From NCBI GenBank assembly GCA_001560895.1, contig CP014326.1, positions 1,004,001 to 1,068,000 of the forward strand: a stretch of 64,000 nucleotides of DNA, written 5' to 3'. The position numbers were made by a program, and so were the translations under genes. How positions within the stretch are numbered: the first letter of the stretch is position 1; every line of letters begins with the position of its first letter. Below the pieces are notes generated by a model. It worked only from the letters and a program-made list of their open reading frames with translations. It did no database searches and was not told where the DNA came from. Origin of the DNA: Streptococcus mitis. Its GTDB lineage: Bacteria; Bacillota; Bacilli; Lactobacillales; Streptococcaceae. Of the stretch, positions 17,293 through 26,323 are shown in pieces.

Positions 17293-18194
17293 AGGATGAC
17301 TCCAATCAAGAGAGAATAGACTAAAACGACCAGAGTTACAATCGTTATGAAGTGACTGATAAATCGTGCTTTCAAGTAATTTTTCATCATGAGAATATTT
17401 TTAATATCCAGCATTGGGCCAATCACAAGAAAGGCCAGAACTGGTGCCAAACCGAAACTAGAAAGAAGAGACGCACCGATAAAGGCATCCGCCTCACTAC
17501 AGAGTGAAAGAAGAAAGGCCAAAAGCATCAAGAGCAGGATGGCAAAAAGAGGGGTCGCACTGATAGAAGTCAAAATGCGTGTAGGAACGTAGACCTGTAT
17601 AACAGAGGCAAAGAGACAGCCGAATACCAAATAACGCCCCGTATCAAAAAATTCATCAATGGCTTGCACAAAGACCTGAAAAACTTTTTTTGCAGGGCTA
17701 AAGTGAGAAAAATCATGCTCGTGACAAGCCAGACTATTTTCTTTTTGAATGGGTTCTTGCCAGAAAAATCCTAGAAAAATCCCAAGTATAACAGCCACAA
17801 CAATGGATCCTAGAGCTCGTAACAGGGCGACATGGAAGGAGTTTCCAAAGGCAGAATAAGTCGCAAAAAGTACAATGGGATTGATAACAGGTGCTGTCAC
17901 AAGAAAAGGAACGGCCGTGTAACTGGGAACCTTCTTTTCCAGAAAACGATTGATGATAGGGACAATCCCACATTCACAAGAGGGGAAAAGAATCCCAACG
18001 AAGGTCCCAAAAAAGATTCTCCCCCAACGATTTCGAGGGAGAAAATGATAAACTTTTTCAGGTGTGATATAGACCTCAATCAGCCCTGAGACAATACTTC
18101 CTATCAGCACGAAGGGGAGAGCTTCAATGATAATGGAGAGAAAAATAGCTCCAGTCTGAAGTACACTAGATGGGAGTTGTTGGAAAGCAGTCAT
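17289..18194 (-). CDS. Permease of the YraQ/ArsP (UPF0718) family
   Basis: 301 residues, about eight membrane segments. The family signature FPSCECGIVPIINRFLEKK (about residues 70-88), then PFLVTAPVINPIVLFATYS, is present, with the CEC cysteines. A second half repeats the theme (LCSEADAFIGASLL). Relatives export organoarsenicals or unknown solutes. The gene sits between a 43-residue conserved protein and the DUF1980 subunit in one tight operon (0 bp and -4 bp gaps). Confidence 0.87.
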   Translation of the reverse strand: MTAFQQLPSSVLQTGAIFLSIIIEALPFVLIGSIVSGLIEVYITPEKVYHFLPRNRWGRIFFGTFVGILFPSCECGIVPIINRFLEKKVPSYTAVPFLVTAPVINPIVLFATYSAFGNSFHVALLRALGSIVVAVILGIFLGFFWQEPIQKENSLACHEHDFSHFSPAKKVFQVFVQAIDEFFDTGRYLVFGCLFASVIQVYVPTRILTSISATPLFAILLLMLLAFLLSLCSEADAFIGASLLSSFGLAPVLAFLVIGPMLDIKNILMMKNYLKARFISHFITIVTLVVLVYSLLIGVIL

Positions 18195-18326
18195 CTAGTT
18201 TTTCTTTTCTGCTTTGGCTTTTTTCTCTTTGTCATCAGGGAAAGTGACTTGTTTCAAATCTGGGAGTTTAGCAAACTCTTCAAACATCTTGTCCAAGTCG
18301 TCTCGTTTTGTAAATTTTACAGCCAT
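18195..18326 (-). CDS. SPJ_0845 family small protein
   Basis: 43 residues: MAVKFTKRDDLDKMFEEFAK continuing LPDLKQVTFPDDKEKKAKAE and a Lys-rich end. It matches the short conserved streptococcal family named SPJ_0845. Function unknown. A GAGGT ribosome binding site lies upstream on the minus strand, and the stop codon directly abuts the permease start, so it leads the permease operon and may be needed for its expression or assembly. A minus-strand TATAAT occurs near 18357. Confidence 0.8.
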   Translation of the reverse strand: MAVKFTKRDDLDKMFEEFAKLPDLKQVTFPDDKEKKAKAEKKN

Positions 18327-18457
18327 AGGTGTACCTCGATTCTAAATTCTACCTCTATTATACTATTATTTTGAGGAAAAGGGAAAAGTTAAAATTGAGT
18401 ATCTAACGAATAATAGAGCTTGATAAAGCCTGATTAAGTCTGGTAGATTGAGAAAGT

Positions 18458-18486
18458 TTGACAAAAAAAGTAGATGGTGCTAGAAT
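18458..18486 (+). promoter_or_regulatory. Strong promoter of a candidate small RNA
   Basis: Perfect TTGACA (18458-18463), 17-bp spacer ending TGC, then TAGAAT (18481-18486): a near-consensus promoter with extended -10 and no start codon downstream before a terminator. Confidence 0.85.
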
Positions 18487-18492
18487 AACATT

Positions 18493-18618
18493 AACGAAAG
18501 ATATTTGAGGGCAGAAAGGTTCCTGCCTCACCTTGAAAAAGGTATCTGAGATGCTGGGTACACCGACCAGCCAAATGTCCGTTATTTCAAAAGAGGGGCT
18601 TAAATGCCCCTTTTCTAT
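18493..18618 (+). ncRNA. Candidate structured small RNA (~125 nt)
   Basis: Between the promoter and a terminator lie three hairpins: 18506-18530 (GCAG/CTGC extended with TGAG/CTCA around a bulge), 18531-18542 (CCTT, GAAA tetraloop, AAGG) and 18553-18571 (GCTGG / CCAGC, 9-nt loop). The terminator is AGAGGGGC (18592-18599) / GCCCCTTTT (18606-18614). No open reading frame with an RBS is present. It does not match SRP RNA, tmRNA, RNase P or 6S RNA as I know them, and tex, downstream, has its own promoter. Identity unknown. Confidence 0.65.
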
Positions 18619-18644
18619 TTAAAATTTCAAAATAGATTGCACCC

Positions 18645-18672
18645 ACCGCAGGATCAGGCTTGCGGTTTTTTT
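18645..18672 (+). terminator. Second terminator downstream of the small RNA
   Basis: ACCGCA / TGCGGT stem with a 10-nt loop and a T7 run. Confidence 0.75.
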
Positions 18673-18701
18673 ATTTCGATAAAAATTAAAAAAGTCAGTG
18701 C

Positions 18702-18806
18702 GTTATTCCAGGACAGGAACATCTTCCAGAACTGGCTATTGTGTCTGATCCATTAAATACTTTTGATATCATGGCTTGGTTAAAAAAAGGCGGCAATGCT
18801 ATATAA
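18702..18806 (+). pseudogene. Short decayed coding remnant
   Basis: An open stretch without start or RBS reads VIPGQEHLPELAIVSDPLNT followed by FDIMAWLKKGGNAI-stop. The composition looks protein-coding, but I cannot name the source gene. Confidence 0.35.
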
Positions 18807-18907
18807 ATAATACGTTATTTGCACCATAGAATATTGATATGAAGCAAATTTATTCTCCACATATTGTTTTTAAATACTGTAAGAGCTAATTTGAAACGAT
18901 TAGCTTG

Positions 18908-18916
18908 TGGTATAAT
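18908..18916 (+). promoter_or_regulatory. Extended -10 promoter of tex
   Basis: TGGTATAAT ends 6 bp before the ATG at 18923, so transcription should start at or next to the start codon (leaderless mRNA). The upstream TTGAAA at 18891 is too close (14 bp) to be a standard -35. Confidence 0.7.
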
Positions 18917-18922
18917 AGATTC

Positions 18923-21052
18923 ATGGATAAAAAATATGAAAAAATCTCCCAGGATTTGGGAGTGACGTTAAAGCAAATCGATACCGTTCTAAGTTTGACA
19001 GCTGAAGGGGCGACAATTCCCTTCATCGCGCGTTACCGCAAGGACATGACTGGTAGTCTGGATGAGGTGGCGATTAAGGCCATTATCGACTTGGATAAAA
19101 GCTTGACTAACCTCAACGACCGTAAGGAAGCTGTCTTGGCTAAGATTCAAGAACAAGGCAAGTTGACCAAGGAATTGGAAGAGGCTATCTTAGCTGCTGA
19201 AAAATTAGCAGACGTAGAAGAACTCTATCTTCCTTATAAGGAAAAGCGTCGGACCAAGGCAACCATTGCCCGTGAAGCTGGGCTATTCCCACTTGCTCGT
19301 TTAATTTTGCAGAATGTAGCTGACTTAGAGAAAGAAGCTGAGAAGTTTGTTTGTGAAGGATTTGCGACAGGGAAGGAAGCTTTGGCTGGTGCAGTTGATA
19401 TCTTGGTCGAAGCCTTATCGGAAGATGTGACACTGCGCGCTATGACTTATCAGGAGGTGTTGAGACACTCTAAACTTACTTCTCAAGTTAAGGATGAAAG
19501 CCTTGATGAAAAGCAGGTTTTTCAGATTTACTATGATTTTTCTGAGACAGTTGGAACTATGCAAGGTTATCGTACTTTGGCCCTCAATCGTGGGGAGAAG
19601 CTAGGGATTTTGAAAGTCGGTTTTGAACATGCTACGGACCGTATTCTAGCCTTCTTTGCTGCTCGTTTCAAGGTCAAAAATGCCTATATTGATGAAGTTG
19701 TCCAACAGTCAGTTAAGAAAAAGGTCTTGCCTGCTATCGAGCGACGCATTCGGACAGAATTAACTGAAAAGGCAGAGGAAGGGGCTATCCAACTCTTTTC
19801 TGATAATCTGCGCAATCTTCTCTTGGTTGCTCCGCTGAAAGGGCGCGTGGTTCTTGGATTTGACCCTGCCTTTCGTACAGGTGCCAAGCTAGCCGTTGTT
19901 GATGCAACTGGGAAAATGCTGACGACACAGGTTATTTATCCTGTCAAACCAGCATCTGCTCGCCAAATCGAAGAAGCCAAGAAAGATTTGGCATACTTGA
20001 TTGGTCAATACGGCGTGGAAATTATTGCCATCGGAAATGGAACGGCTAGTCGTGAAAGTGAAGCCTTTGTGGCAGAAGTTCTTAAAAATTTTCCAGAAGT
20101 CAGCTATGTTATCGTCAATGAAAGTGGTGCTTCGGTCTATTCTGCCAGCGAACTTGCTCGTCAGGAGTTCCCAGACTTAACCGTTGAAAAGCGTTCTGCC
20201 ATCTCTATCGCCCGTCGTTTGCAAGATCCCCTTGCTGAATTGGTCAAAATCGATCCTAAGTCAATTGGTGTTGGCCAATACCAGCATGATGTCAGTCAGA
20301 AGAAACTATCTGAAAGTCTGGACTTTGTCGTAGATACCGTGGTGAACCAAGTCGGTGTCAATATCAATACGGCCAGCCCAGCTCTTCTTTCCCATGTAGC
20401 TGGACTTAATAAAACCATTTCTGAAAATATTGTCAAATACCGTGAGGAAGAAGGAAAAATCACTTCACGCGCTCAAATCAAGAAAGTTCCTCGTCTGGGA
20501 GCCAAGGCTTTTGAGCAGGCTGCTGGTTTCCTTCGTATCCCTGAAAGTAGCAATATCCTTGATAATACAGGAGTTCATCCAGAAAATTATGCTGCCGTCA
20601 AGGAACTCTTCAAAATCTTGGATATCAAGGAACTGAACGAAGAGGCTCAAAGCAAACTCAAGTCGCTTTCAGTCAAGGAAATGGCGCAAGAGCTAGACCT
20701 TGGTCCTGAAACTCTTAAAGATATCATTGCAGATCTTCTCAAACCAGGTCGAGATTTCCGTGATTCCTTTGACGCACCTGTGCTTCGCCAAGATGTCCTA
20801 GATATTAAAGACTTAGTGGTTGGGCAGAAGCTAGAAGGAGTGGTGCGTAATGTCGTTGACTTCGGTGCCTTTGTTGATATCGGAATTCATGAGGACGGTT
20901 TGATTCACATATCCCATATGAGTCGCAAATTTATCAAACATCCCAGTCAAGTGGTGTCAGTTGGAGATTTGGTGACCGTTTGGGTTAAGAAAATCGATAC
21001 TGAACGTGAAAAAGTCAATCTGTCGCTCCTGGCTCCAAATGAAACTGACTGA
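18923..21052 (+). CDS. tex: Tex family RNA-binding / transcription accessory protein
   Basis: 709 residues starting [14 protein letters not shown]. Domains in order: helical Tex N-terminus (about 1-190), a YqgF/RNase H-like fold ([20 protein letters not shown], about residue 314), helix-hairpin-helix repeats ([20 protein letters not shown], about 484) and a C-terminal S1 domain ([20 protein letters not shown], about 639). Tex binds nucleic acid and affects transcription of toxin and other genes. No Shine-Dalgarno is found before ATG 18923; a -10 box takes its place. The end overlaps the SprT gene. Confidence 0.92.
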   Translation: MDKKYEKISQDLGVTLKQIDTVLSLTAEGATIPFIARYRKDMTGSLDEVAIKAIIDLDKSLTNLNDRKEAVLAKIQEQGKLTKELEEAILAAEKLADVEELYLPYKEKRRTKATIAREAGLFPLARLILQNVADLEKEAEKFVCEGFATGKEALAGAVDILVEALSEDVTLRAMTYQEVLRHSKLTSQVKDESLDEKQVFQIYYDFSETVGTMQGYRTLALNRGEKLGILKVGFEHATDRILAFFAARFKVKNAYIDEVVQQSVKKKVLPAIERRIRTELTEKAEEGAIQLFSDNLRNLLLVAPLKGRVVLGFDPAFRTGAKLAVVDATGKMLTTQVIYPVKPASARQIEEAKKDLAYLIGQYGVEIIAIGNGTASRESEAFVAEVLKNFPEVSYVIVNESGASVYSASELARQEFPDLTVEKRSAISIARRLQDPLAELVKIDPKSIGVGQYQHDVSQKKLSESLDFVVDTVVNQVGVNINTASPALLSHVAGLNKTISENIVKYREEEGKITSRAQIKKVPRLGAKAFEQAAGFLRIPESSNILDNTGVHPENYAAVKELFKILDIKELNEEAQSKLKSLSVKEMAQELDLGPETLKDIIADLLKPGRDFRDSFDAPVLRQDVLDIKDLVVGQKLEGVVRNVVDFGAFVDIGIHEDGLIHISHMSRKFIKHPSQVVSVGDLVTVWVKKIDTEREKVNLSLLAPNETD

Positions 21053-21488
21053 TTACGTCAAGCAGGTTTCGCTAGAAGACTTCGGAAGACCTTTTATCCA
21101 TCAAGCCCGGTGGAATTCTCGTCTACGTTCGACAGGTGGGCGATTTTTCCCTAAAGATGGGCATTTAGATTTTAACCCTAAGGTTTATCAAGAACTGGGT
21201 TTGGATGTTTTTAGGAAAATTGTCCGACATGAACTCTGTCATTATCACCTCTATTTTCAAGGGAAGGGCTATCAACACAAGGATCGGGATTTTAAGGAAC
21301 TGTTGAAAGCAGTGGATGGGTTACGCTTTGTGCCACCCTTGCCCAATAGCAACTCCAAGCCAATCAAGCTTTATCGTTGTCAATCCTGCCAGCAAACTTA
21401 TCATCGCAAACGAAGGATTGATACCAAACGCTATCGCTGTGGAATTTGTCTAGGCAAGTTGCTACTGATAAATCAGCCTGAGGACTGA
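21039..21488 (+). CDS. SprT-like zinc metalloprotease-fold protein
   Basis: 149 residues from ATG 21039, which overlaps the tex stop by 14 bp; the upstream in-frame ATG at 21006 would lie deep within tex and is less likely. HELCHYH at residues 64-70 supplies the HExxH metal site, and the C-terminal pairs CQSC and CGIC form a zinc ribbon. SprT/Spartan-like proteins are linked to DNA-protein crosslink repair or protein quality control; the bacterial role is poorly known. Translational coupling to tex is likely. Confidence 0.87.
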   Translation: MKLTDYVKQVSLEDFGRPFIHQARWNSRLRSTGGRFFPKDGHLDFNPKVYQELGLDVFRKIVRHELCHYHLYFQGKGYQHKDRDFKELLKAVDGLRFVPPLPNSNSKPIKLYRCQSCQQTYHRKRRIDTKRYRCGICLGKLLLINQPED

Positions 21489-21546
21489 TGAAAGCCGAGC
21501 CTACCCGTGATATACTATGTCTAACCTAGCAGAAAGAGGAAATATC

Positions 21547-21819
21547 ATGAACAGTAAATTTTATAAAATGAGACGAAATCGCATGATTTCAGGAGTTCTG
21601 GCAGGGTTGTCAGACAAGTGGAACTTTGATGTTACCCTTGTTCGTTTTCTATTTGCTATTTTTACAGTCGCAAACTTTGGACTTGGCGTGATTATCTATA
21701 TTATACTAGCCTCTATCATGCCTACCAAGGAAGAAATCGAAGCAGAAATGTACGGAACAGGCCCACGTAAACGCAAAGAAGCCCAAGTCATTGACGATAA
21801 TGAAGGATGGTTTTGGTGA
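21547..21819 (+). CDS. PspC domain membrane protein
   Basis: 90 residues from ATG 21547, supported by GAGGA 6 bp upstream. The PspC domain is seen as KMRRNRMISGVLAGLSDKWN followed by one long hydrophobic segment (LVRFLFAIFTVANFGLG and on), with an acidic cytoplasmic tail ending GWFW. PspC proteins of Firmicutes take part in envelope-stress responses. This is phage-shock-protein C, unrelated to the pneumococcal surface protein of the same name. A terminator follows. Confidence 0.88.
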   Translation: MNSKFYKMRRNRMISGVLAGLSDKWNFDVTLVRFLFAIFTVANFGLGVIIYIILASIMPTKEEIEAEMYGTGPRKRKEAQVIDDNEGWFW

Positions 21820-21880
21820 GGTAGAAACAGTTATTTTACTGTTAGTCTATGAATTCGACTAATCTATTTTAAAACTTTTG

Positions 21881-21905
21881 AACCCTTGTATTTGCAAGGG
21901 TTTTC
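21881..21905 (+). terminator. Terminator after the PspC gene
   Basis: AACCCTTG / CAAGGGTT, 6-nt loop, followed by TTCTTCTT. Confidence 0.8.
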
Positions 21906-21960
21906 TTCTTGCCTTCTTTTTATGGTAAAATATTTCTGATAAAATATCTACATTTCCCCC

Positions 21961-22000
21961 AATCTTACAAAAATGTAAGATTAAAGTCTCTTTTGTAAGG
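21961..22000 (+). promoter_or_regulatory. Dyad operator upstream of the BceAB-type operon
   Basis: AATCTTACA (21961-21969) and TGTAAGATT (21974-21982) form a perfect 9-bp inverted repeat with an AAAA spacer. A third half-site TGTAAGG follows at 21994-22000. It lies 67 bp before the first gene; TAAACT near 22032 could be the -10. A response regulator of the BceR class is a plausible binder. Confidence 0.65.
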
Positions 22001-22066
22001 TTAGGTTATGGCAAGCGGTCTTTTTTTGATGTAAACTAGACTCATAAAGAACAAAGGAGTAACATC

Positions 22067-22177
22067 ATGAAACAAACCTTACATAAGAAAATAAGAAAAC
22101 CAAGCCACAAAGATATCGAGCGTGTTCAGCTGGGATGCGCTATGATGCAAGCAACATTTCATTTGATGGGATATTAA
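22067..22177 (+). CDS. 36-residue leader protein of the ABC transporter operon
   Basis: MKQTLHKKIRKPSHKDIERV then QLGCAMMQATFHLMGY, 36 residues, with a strong Shine-Dalgarno (AAAGGAG) 6 bp upstream and close coupling to the transporter ATPase gene 14 bp downstream. The first half is strongly basic and the second hydrophobic with one cysteine. No family is recognised. It might be a small regulatory or membrane-associated protein of the transporter, or only a translated leader. Confidence 0.55.
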   Translation: MKQTLHKKIRKPSHKDIERVQLGCAMMQATFHLMGY

Positions 22178-22191
22178 GAAAGGAGATTCTC

Positions 22192-22950
22192 ATGACACTT
22201 TTAGATGTAAAACACGTTCAAAAAATTTATAAAACACGTTTTCAGGGCAACCAAGTAGAAGCCCTCAAGGATATTCACTTTACCGTAGAAAAGGGCGACT
22301 ACGTTGCTATCATGGGTGAGTCTGGTTCTGGTAAATCAACTCTTCTCAATATTCTAGCTATGCTGGATAAACCAAGTCGTGGGCAGGTTTACTTGAATGG
22401 AACTGACACCGCAACCATTAAAAATTCACAGGCTTCTAGCTTCCGTCGTGAAAAATTGGGATTTGTCTTCCAAGACTTTAACTTGCTAGATACTCTGTCT
22501 GTTAAGGACAATATCTTGCTTCCGCTTGTCTTGTCAAGAAGACCCATTACGGAAATGATGAAGAAATTGGTGGTGACAGCTGAGAATCTAGGCATCAACC
22601 AATTGCAAGAGAAGTACCCTTATGAGATTTCAGGTGGGCAGAAACAGCGTGTAGCAGTAGCCCGCGCCATCATCACAGAACCTGAAATTCTTCTTGCGGA
22701 CGAACCGACAGGAGCTCTTGACTCCAAGTCATCTGCAGCCTTACTTGATGTCTTTGATGAAATCAATGAGCGCGGTCAAACCATTCTCATGGTAACCCAC
22801 TCAACAGCAGCAGCTAGCAGAGCTAAACGTGTACTCTTTATCAAAGACGGCATTCTTTACAACCAAATCTACCGTGGAGAGAAGACAGAGCGTCAGATGT
22901 TCCAAGAAATCTCTGATACCTTGACTGTCATGGCAAGCGAGGTGAATTAG
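22192..22950 (+). CDS. BceA-type peptide-resistance ABC transporter ATPase
   Basis: 252 residues from ATG 22192 (AAGGAG 7 bp upstream). It has Walker [10 protein letters not shown] (about residues 44-52), signature ISGGQKQR (about 146-153) and Walker [13 protein letters not shown] (about 167-178). It pairs with the 10-TM permease 1 bp downstream. Such BceAB/MacB-like pairs protect against bacitracin, lantibiotics and other peptides that bind lipid II cycle intermediates, and usually report to a two-component system encoded elsewhere; in pneumococcus the homologous pair has been tied to antimicrobial peptide resistance. Confidence 0.9.
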   Translation: MTLLDVKHVQKIYKTRFQGNQVEALKDIHFTVEKGDYVAIMGESGSGKSTLLNILAMLDKPSRGQVYLNGTDTATIKNSQASSFRREKLGFVFQDFNLLDTLSVKDNILLPLVLSRRPITEMMKKLVVTAENLGINQLQEKYPYEISGGQKQRVAVARAIITEPEILLADEPTGALDSKSSAALLDVFDEINERGQTILMVTHSTAAASRAKRVLFIKDGILYNQIYRGEKTERQMFQEISDTLTVMASEVN

Positions 22951-22951
22951 T

Positions 22952-24940
22952 ATGTTTCGATTAACCAATAAGTTAGCGGTATCGAACTTGATTAAAAACC
23001 GAAAACTCTACTATCCTTTTGCGCTGGCTGTTCTCTTGGCAGTCACCGTCACCTATCTCTTTTACTCTCTAACCTTCAATCCCAAGATTTCGGAAATCCG
23101 TGGAGGTGAAACAATTCAAGCTACCCTTGGATTTGGTATGTTTGTCGTCACCCTTGCGTCAGCCATTATCGTCCTCTATGCCAATAGTTTTGTCATGAAA
23201 AACCGTTCCAAGGAACTGGGGATTTATGGCATGTTGGGCTTGGAGAAGCGTCATCTGATCGGTATGACCTTTAAAGAGTTGGTGCTATTTGGAATTCTAA
23301 CTGTTGGAGCAGGAATCGGTATTGGAGCCTTGTTTGACAAGTTAATTTTCGCTTTCCTACTCAAACTGATGAAATTGAAGGTTGAACTGGTTTCTACCTT
23401 CCAGATGAAAGTTGTCATTACAGTACTTGTTGTCTTTGGCTTGATTTTTCTAGGGCTCATGTTCCTGAATGCCCTTCGAATCGCCCGTATGAATGCCCTC
23501 CAGCTTTCCCGTGAAAAAGCTAGTGGGGAGAAAAAAGGTCGTTTTCTACCTATTCAAACCATCCTTGGTTCCATTAGTTTAGGGATTGGCTATTATCTTG
23601 CCCTTACAGTAAAAGATCCCCTTACAGCCCTAACAACCTTTTTCCTAGCTGTTTTGCTGGTTATAATTGGCACCTATCTCTTGTTTAATGCAGGGATTAC
23701 AGTCTTCCTACAAATTTTAAAGAAAAACAAAAAATACTATTACCAACCAAATAACCTTATCTCAGTGTCCAACTTGATTTTCCGTATGAAGAAAAATGCG
23801 GTTGGACTAGCAACTATCGCTATTTTGTCAACAATGGTCTTGGTAACCATGTCTGCAGCGACTAGTATTTTCAATGCCTCAGAAAGCTTTAAAAAAGTTC
23901 TAAATCCTCATGACTTTGGGGTTTCAGGGCAAAATGTTGAAAAAGAAGATTTGGACAAACTCTTAAGTCAGTTTGCAAGCGACAAAGGTTATAATATCAA
24001 AGAAAAAGAAGTTCTTCGTTACACTTACTTTGGTGTTGCGAACCAAGCAGGAAATAAGTTAACTATTTTTGAAAAAGGACAAAACCGTGTCCAACCCACA
24101 ACAGTTTTCATGGTATTTGACCAAAAAGATTATGAAACTATGACTGGTCAAAAACTGTCTCTATCAGGAAATGAGGTCGGACTCTTTGCAAAGAATGAGG
24201 GAGTTAAAGAACAGAAAACTCTAACTCTGAATGATCATCAATTTTCTGTCAAAGAAGAATTTACTAAAGATTTCATTGTCAACCATGTCCCAAATCAGTT
24301 TAATATCTTGACTACTGATTACAATTACCTTGTTGTTCCTAATTTGCAAGCATTTTTGGATCAATTCCCAGATTCGGCTATCTATAATCAGTTTTACGGT
24401 GGCATGAATGTAAATGCCAGCGAAGAAGAACAACTCAAGGTTGCTGAAGAATATGAAAAATACCTCAATCAATTTAATGCTCAATTAAACACGGAAGGTA
24501 GCTATGTTTACGGTAGTAATCTATCAGATGCTAGTGCTCAGATGAGTGCCCTCTTTGGTGGTGTCTTCTTTATCGGTATTTTCCTATCCATTATCTTTAT
24601 GATCGGAACTGTTCTGGTCATCTACTACAAACAAATTTCTGAAGGATATGAAGACCGTGAACGCTTTATTATCTTGCAGAAAGTCGGTTTGGATCAAAAG
24701 CAAATCAAGCAAACCATCAACAAACAGGTTTTAACTGTTTTCTTCCTTCCTTTGCTCTTTGCCTTCCTACATCTAGCCTTTGCCTACCATATGCTTAGCC
24801 TGATTCTAAAAGTGATAGGTGTACTGGATGCGACTATGATGTTGACAGTGACCTTGTCTATCTGCGCTATCTTCCTCATCGCCTATGTGCTGATTTTCAT
24901 GATTACTTCAAGAAGTTATCGCAAGATTGTCCAAATGTAA
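22952..24940 (+). CDS. BceB-type ABC transporter permease (FtsX domains)
   Basis: 662 residues. Pattern of BceB: one N-terminal membrane segment, an FtsX block of several segments (about residues 55-310), a large extracellular domain of about 210 residues (about 310-525) and a second FtsX block to the end. The large loop is the sensory/peptide-binding part of these transporters. Starts 1 bp after the ATPase gene with weak RBS AGGTGAATTAGT, suggesting translational coupling. Followed by a strong terminator shared with the opposing gene. Confidence 0.9.
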   Translation: MFRLTNKLAVSNLIKNRKLYYPFALAVLLAVTVTYLFYSLTFNPKISEIRGGETIQATLGFGMFVVTLASAIIVLYANSFVMKNRSKELGIYGMLGLEKRHLIGMTFKELVLFGILTVGAGIGIGALFDKLIFAFLLKLMKLKVELVSTFQMKVVITVLVVFGLIFLGLMFLNALRIARMNALQLSREKASGEKKGRFLPIQTILGSISLGIGYYLALTVKDPLTALTTFFLAVLLVIIGTYLLFNAGITVFLQILKKNKKYYYQPNNLISVSNLIFRMKKNAVGLATIAILSTMVLVTMSAATSIFNASESFKKVLNPHDFGVSGQNVEKEDLDKLLSQFASDKGYNIKEKEVLRYTYFGVANQAGNKLTIFEKGQNRVQPTTVFMVFDQKDYETMTGQKLSLSGNEVGLFAKNEGVKEQKTLTLNDHQFSVKEEFTKDFIVNHVPNQFNILTTDYNYLVVPNLQAFLDQFPDSAIYNQFYGGMNVNASEEEQLKVAEEYEKYLNQFNAQLNTEGSYVYGSNLSDASAQMSALFGGVFFIGIFLSIIFMIGTVLVIYYKQISEGYEDRERFIILQKVGLDQKQIKQTINKQVLTVFFLPLLFAFLHLAFAYHMLSLILKVIGVLDATMMLTVTLSICAIFLIAYVLIFMITSRSYRKIVQM

Positions 24941-24946
24941 AAAAAG

Positions 24947-24972
24947 ATACCTCGACTTCAGAATCGAGGTAT
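24947..24972. terminator. Bidirectional terminator
   Basis: Perfect 9-bp stem ATACCTCGA / TCGAGGTAT with an 8-nt loop between converging genes. Confidence 0.85.
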
Positions 24973-24982
24973 TTCTTGTGTT

Positions 24983-25678
24983 TTAAATGCTGAAAAGTTG
25001 TCCTAGCAGAAAGGTAACTCCCATGGTCAAGAGGCCAATAGCGAGATTCCGAATCATAGCTGTTTTGGTTGGGGCTTTTCCAAGTTTGGCACTAGTGTAA
25101 CCAGTGAGAAGAAGGGCCACACCGACGATAAGGACGGTAGCAGGGATGCGGTATTCACTTGGGAAAATGGTCACTGACAGCATTGGTGGTAAGCTACCAA
25201 GGAAAAAAGCAACGAAGCTAGAAATGGCAGCGTGCCAAGGATTGGTAAACTCTTCATACTCAATCCCATATTTTTCCTCTACCAAAGCCTTGAGTGGATT
25301 TTTAAGAAAGGCCTTATTGGTCAAGAGTTGGGCAGAGGTTTCACATTCTCCATTTTGGATATAGGCAGCATAGAGGGATTTTTTGGCGAGTTCCATATCT
25401 TGGTCTAGCAAGAGTTGCTCACGCGCAACGGCCGCTTCCTCGGTATCTTTTTGAGTTGAAACGGATACATATTCTCCACCAGCCATTGAAAAGGCACCAG
25501 CTAAGATAGCTGCAAATCCTGATAAAAAGATAATCCAGATATTGGTCGTGGCACTGGCAACCCCGATAACCACACCAGCAATGGAAATAATCCCATCGTT
25601 TGCACCAAGAACACCCGCACGCAGGATATTTAAACGACCTGCAAAATTGGAATCAATTTCGTGATTTGTTTCTGACAT
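24983..25678 (-). CDS. VIT1/CCC1 family iron/manganese transporter-like protein
   Basis: 231 residues starting MSETNHEIDSNFAGRLNILR; this start has AAGGAGAA in front, while the open frame further upstream has none. Motifs of the VIT family: GANDGIISIAGVVIGVASA (first membrane segment with DG) and GAFSMAGGEYVSVSTQKDTE (second), then a cytoplasmic helical insert and three C-terminal membrane segments. Family members move Fe2+ or Mn2+ across membranes; bacterial versions probably export excess metal. No metal-regulator box was recognised upstream. Confidence 0.88.
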   Translation of the reverse strand: MSETNHEIDSNFAGRLNILRAGVLGANDGIISIAGVVIGVASATTNIWIIFLSGFAAILAGAFSMAGGEYVSVSTQKDTEEAAVAREQLLLDQDMELAKKSLYAAYIQNGECETSAQLLTNKAFLKNPLKALVEEKYGIEYEEFTNPWHAAISSFVAFFLGSLPPMLSVTIFPSEYRIPATVLIVGVALLLTGYTSAKLGKAPTKTAMIRNLAIGLLTMGVTFLLGQLFSI

Positions 25679-25960
25679 ATTATTCTCCTTTTTATCCAGT
25701 ATAAAGGAAACAGATAATGAAATCAATCTTTTAAAAGTATCTGAAAAAAGTTGCACGATTTTAATGATATAAAAATGTCGACATCTTCTCTGATAGATGA
25801 AACACCGAAGATAAAGAGTATAGAATGGCATAAAAAATTTTAAATTAAATATGATAATCATTTTGTTCACTTTATAATCGTTTACAAGAGAATAATTAGT
25901 ATTAAATCAAATAGAATCCAAATATTTTGCGAACTTTTTTATATTTTTTTCGTAAAATAC

Positions 25961-25989
25961 TTTACAAGTTCTTAAAAACATGATATAGT
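25961..25989 (+). promoter_or_regulatory. Promoter of the polyamine-operon leader
   Basis: TTTACA (25961-25966), 17-bp spacer ending TGA, TATAGT (25984-25989). It lies ~400 bp before the first gene. The stretch 25679-25960 between it and the VIT gene is AT-rich and shows nothing else. Confidence 0.75.
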
Positions 25990-25995
25990 AATAAA

Positions 25996-26323
25996 GCTTA
26001 GAAAATGAGATGATGTTTTCTAGCAAATATAAACCCGAGTAAAAAATGCCTACGGACAGGCAGGGTTGAATGCCGAAGCGTGGTTGAAAAACCACATTAT
26101 TGATAGGGTTAAAAGCCTACTTTTATAAGTTGATGTTAGGATACTTGTCCTAATTCATAAATTTTTAGTGTGGTGAAAGCACACGTCATCTTGTGAAACG
26201 ATCAATAAAGTACGTAATATTTGCTACTAGAGAGTTAGGAAACATCAGGAACAGACATACTCAAAAGAAACAAACATAAAAACGTCAGAAGATTGCAGAG
26301 CAGGTGAAAACCTGCTCTTTTTT
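25996..26323 (+). ncRNA. Long structured leader or ncRNA upstream of the polyamine operon
   Basis: About 325 nt run from the promoter to an intrinsic terminator, with no plausible gene. Local helices include GCCT/AGGC around 26048-26063, GTGGTT/AACCAC around 26080-26095 and GTGTG...CACAC near 26170-26185. The end is AGAGCAGGT / ACCTGCTCT with a GAAA loop and T6. Either a terminating riboswitch-type leader controlling the decarboxylase operon or an independent ncRNA; I could not match it to a known class. Confidence 0.6.
26297..26323 (+). terminator. Terminator 64 bp before the decarboxylase gene
   Basis: Perfect 9-bp stem AGAGCAGGT / ACCTGCTCT, GAAA tetraloop, T6. Transcription from 25996 must end here or be antiterminated to reach the operon. 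Confidence 0.9.

Noticed and set aside
18330..18450. Promoter or gene on the plus strand just after SPJ_0845
   Set aside because: Only AT-rich DNA and the minus-strand promoter of the permease operon are seen.
25996..26323. Known riboswitch or housekeeping RNA (lysine, T-box, RNase P, tmRNA)
   Set aside because: Diagnostic conserved words of these classes are absent, so only an unclassified leader is reported.
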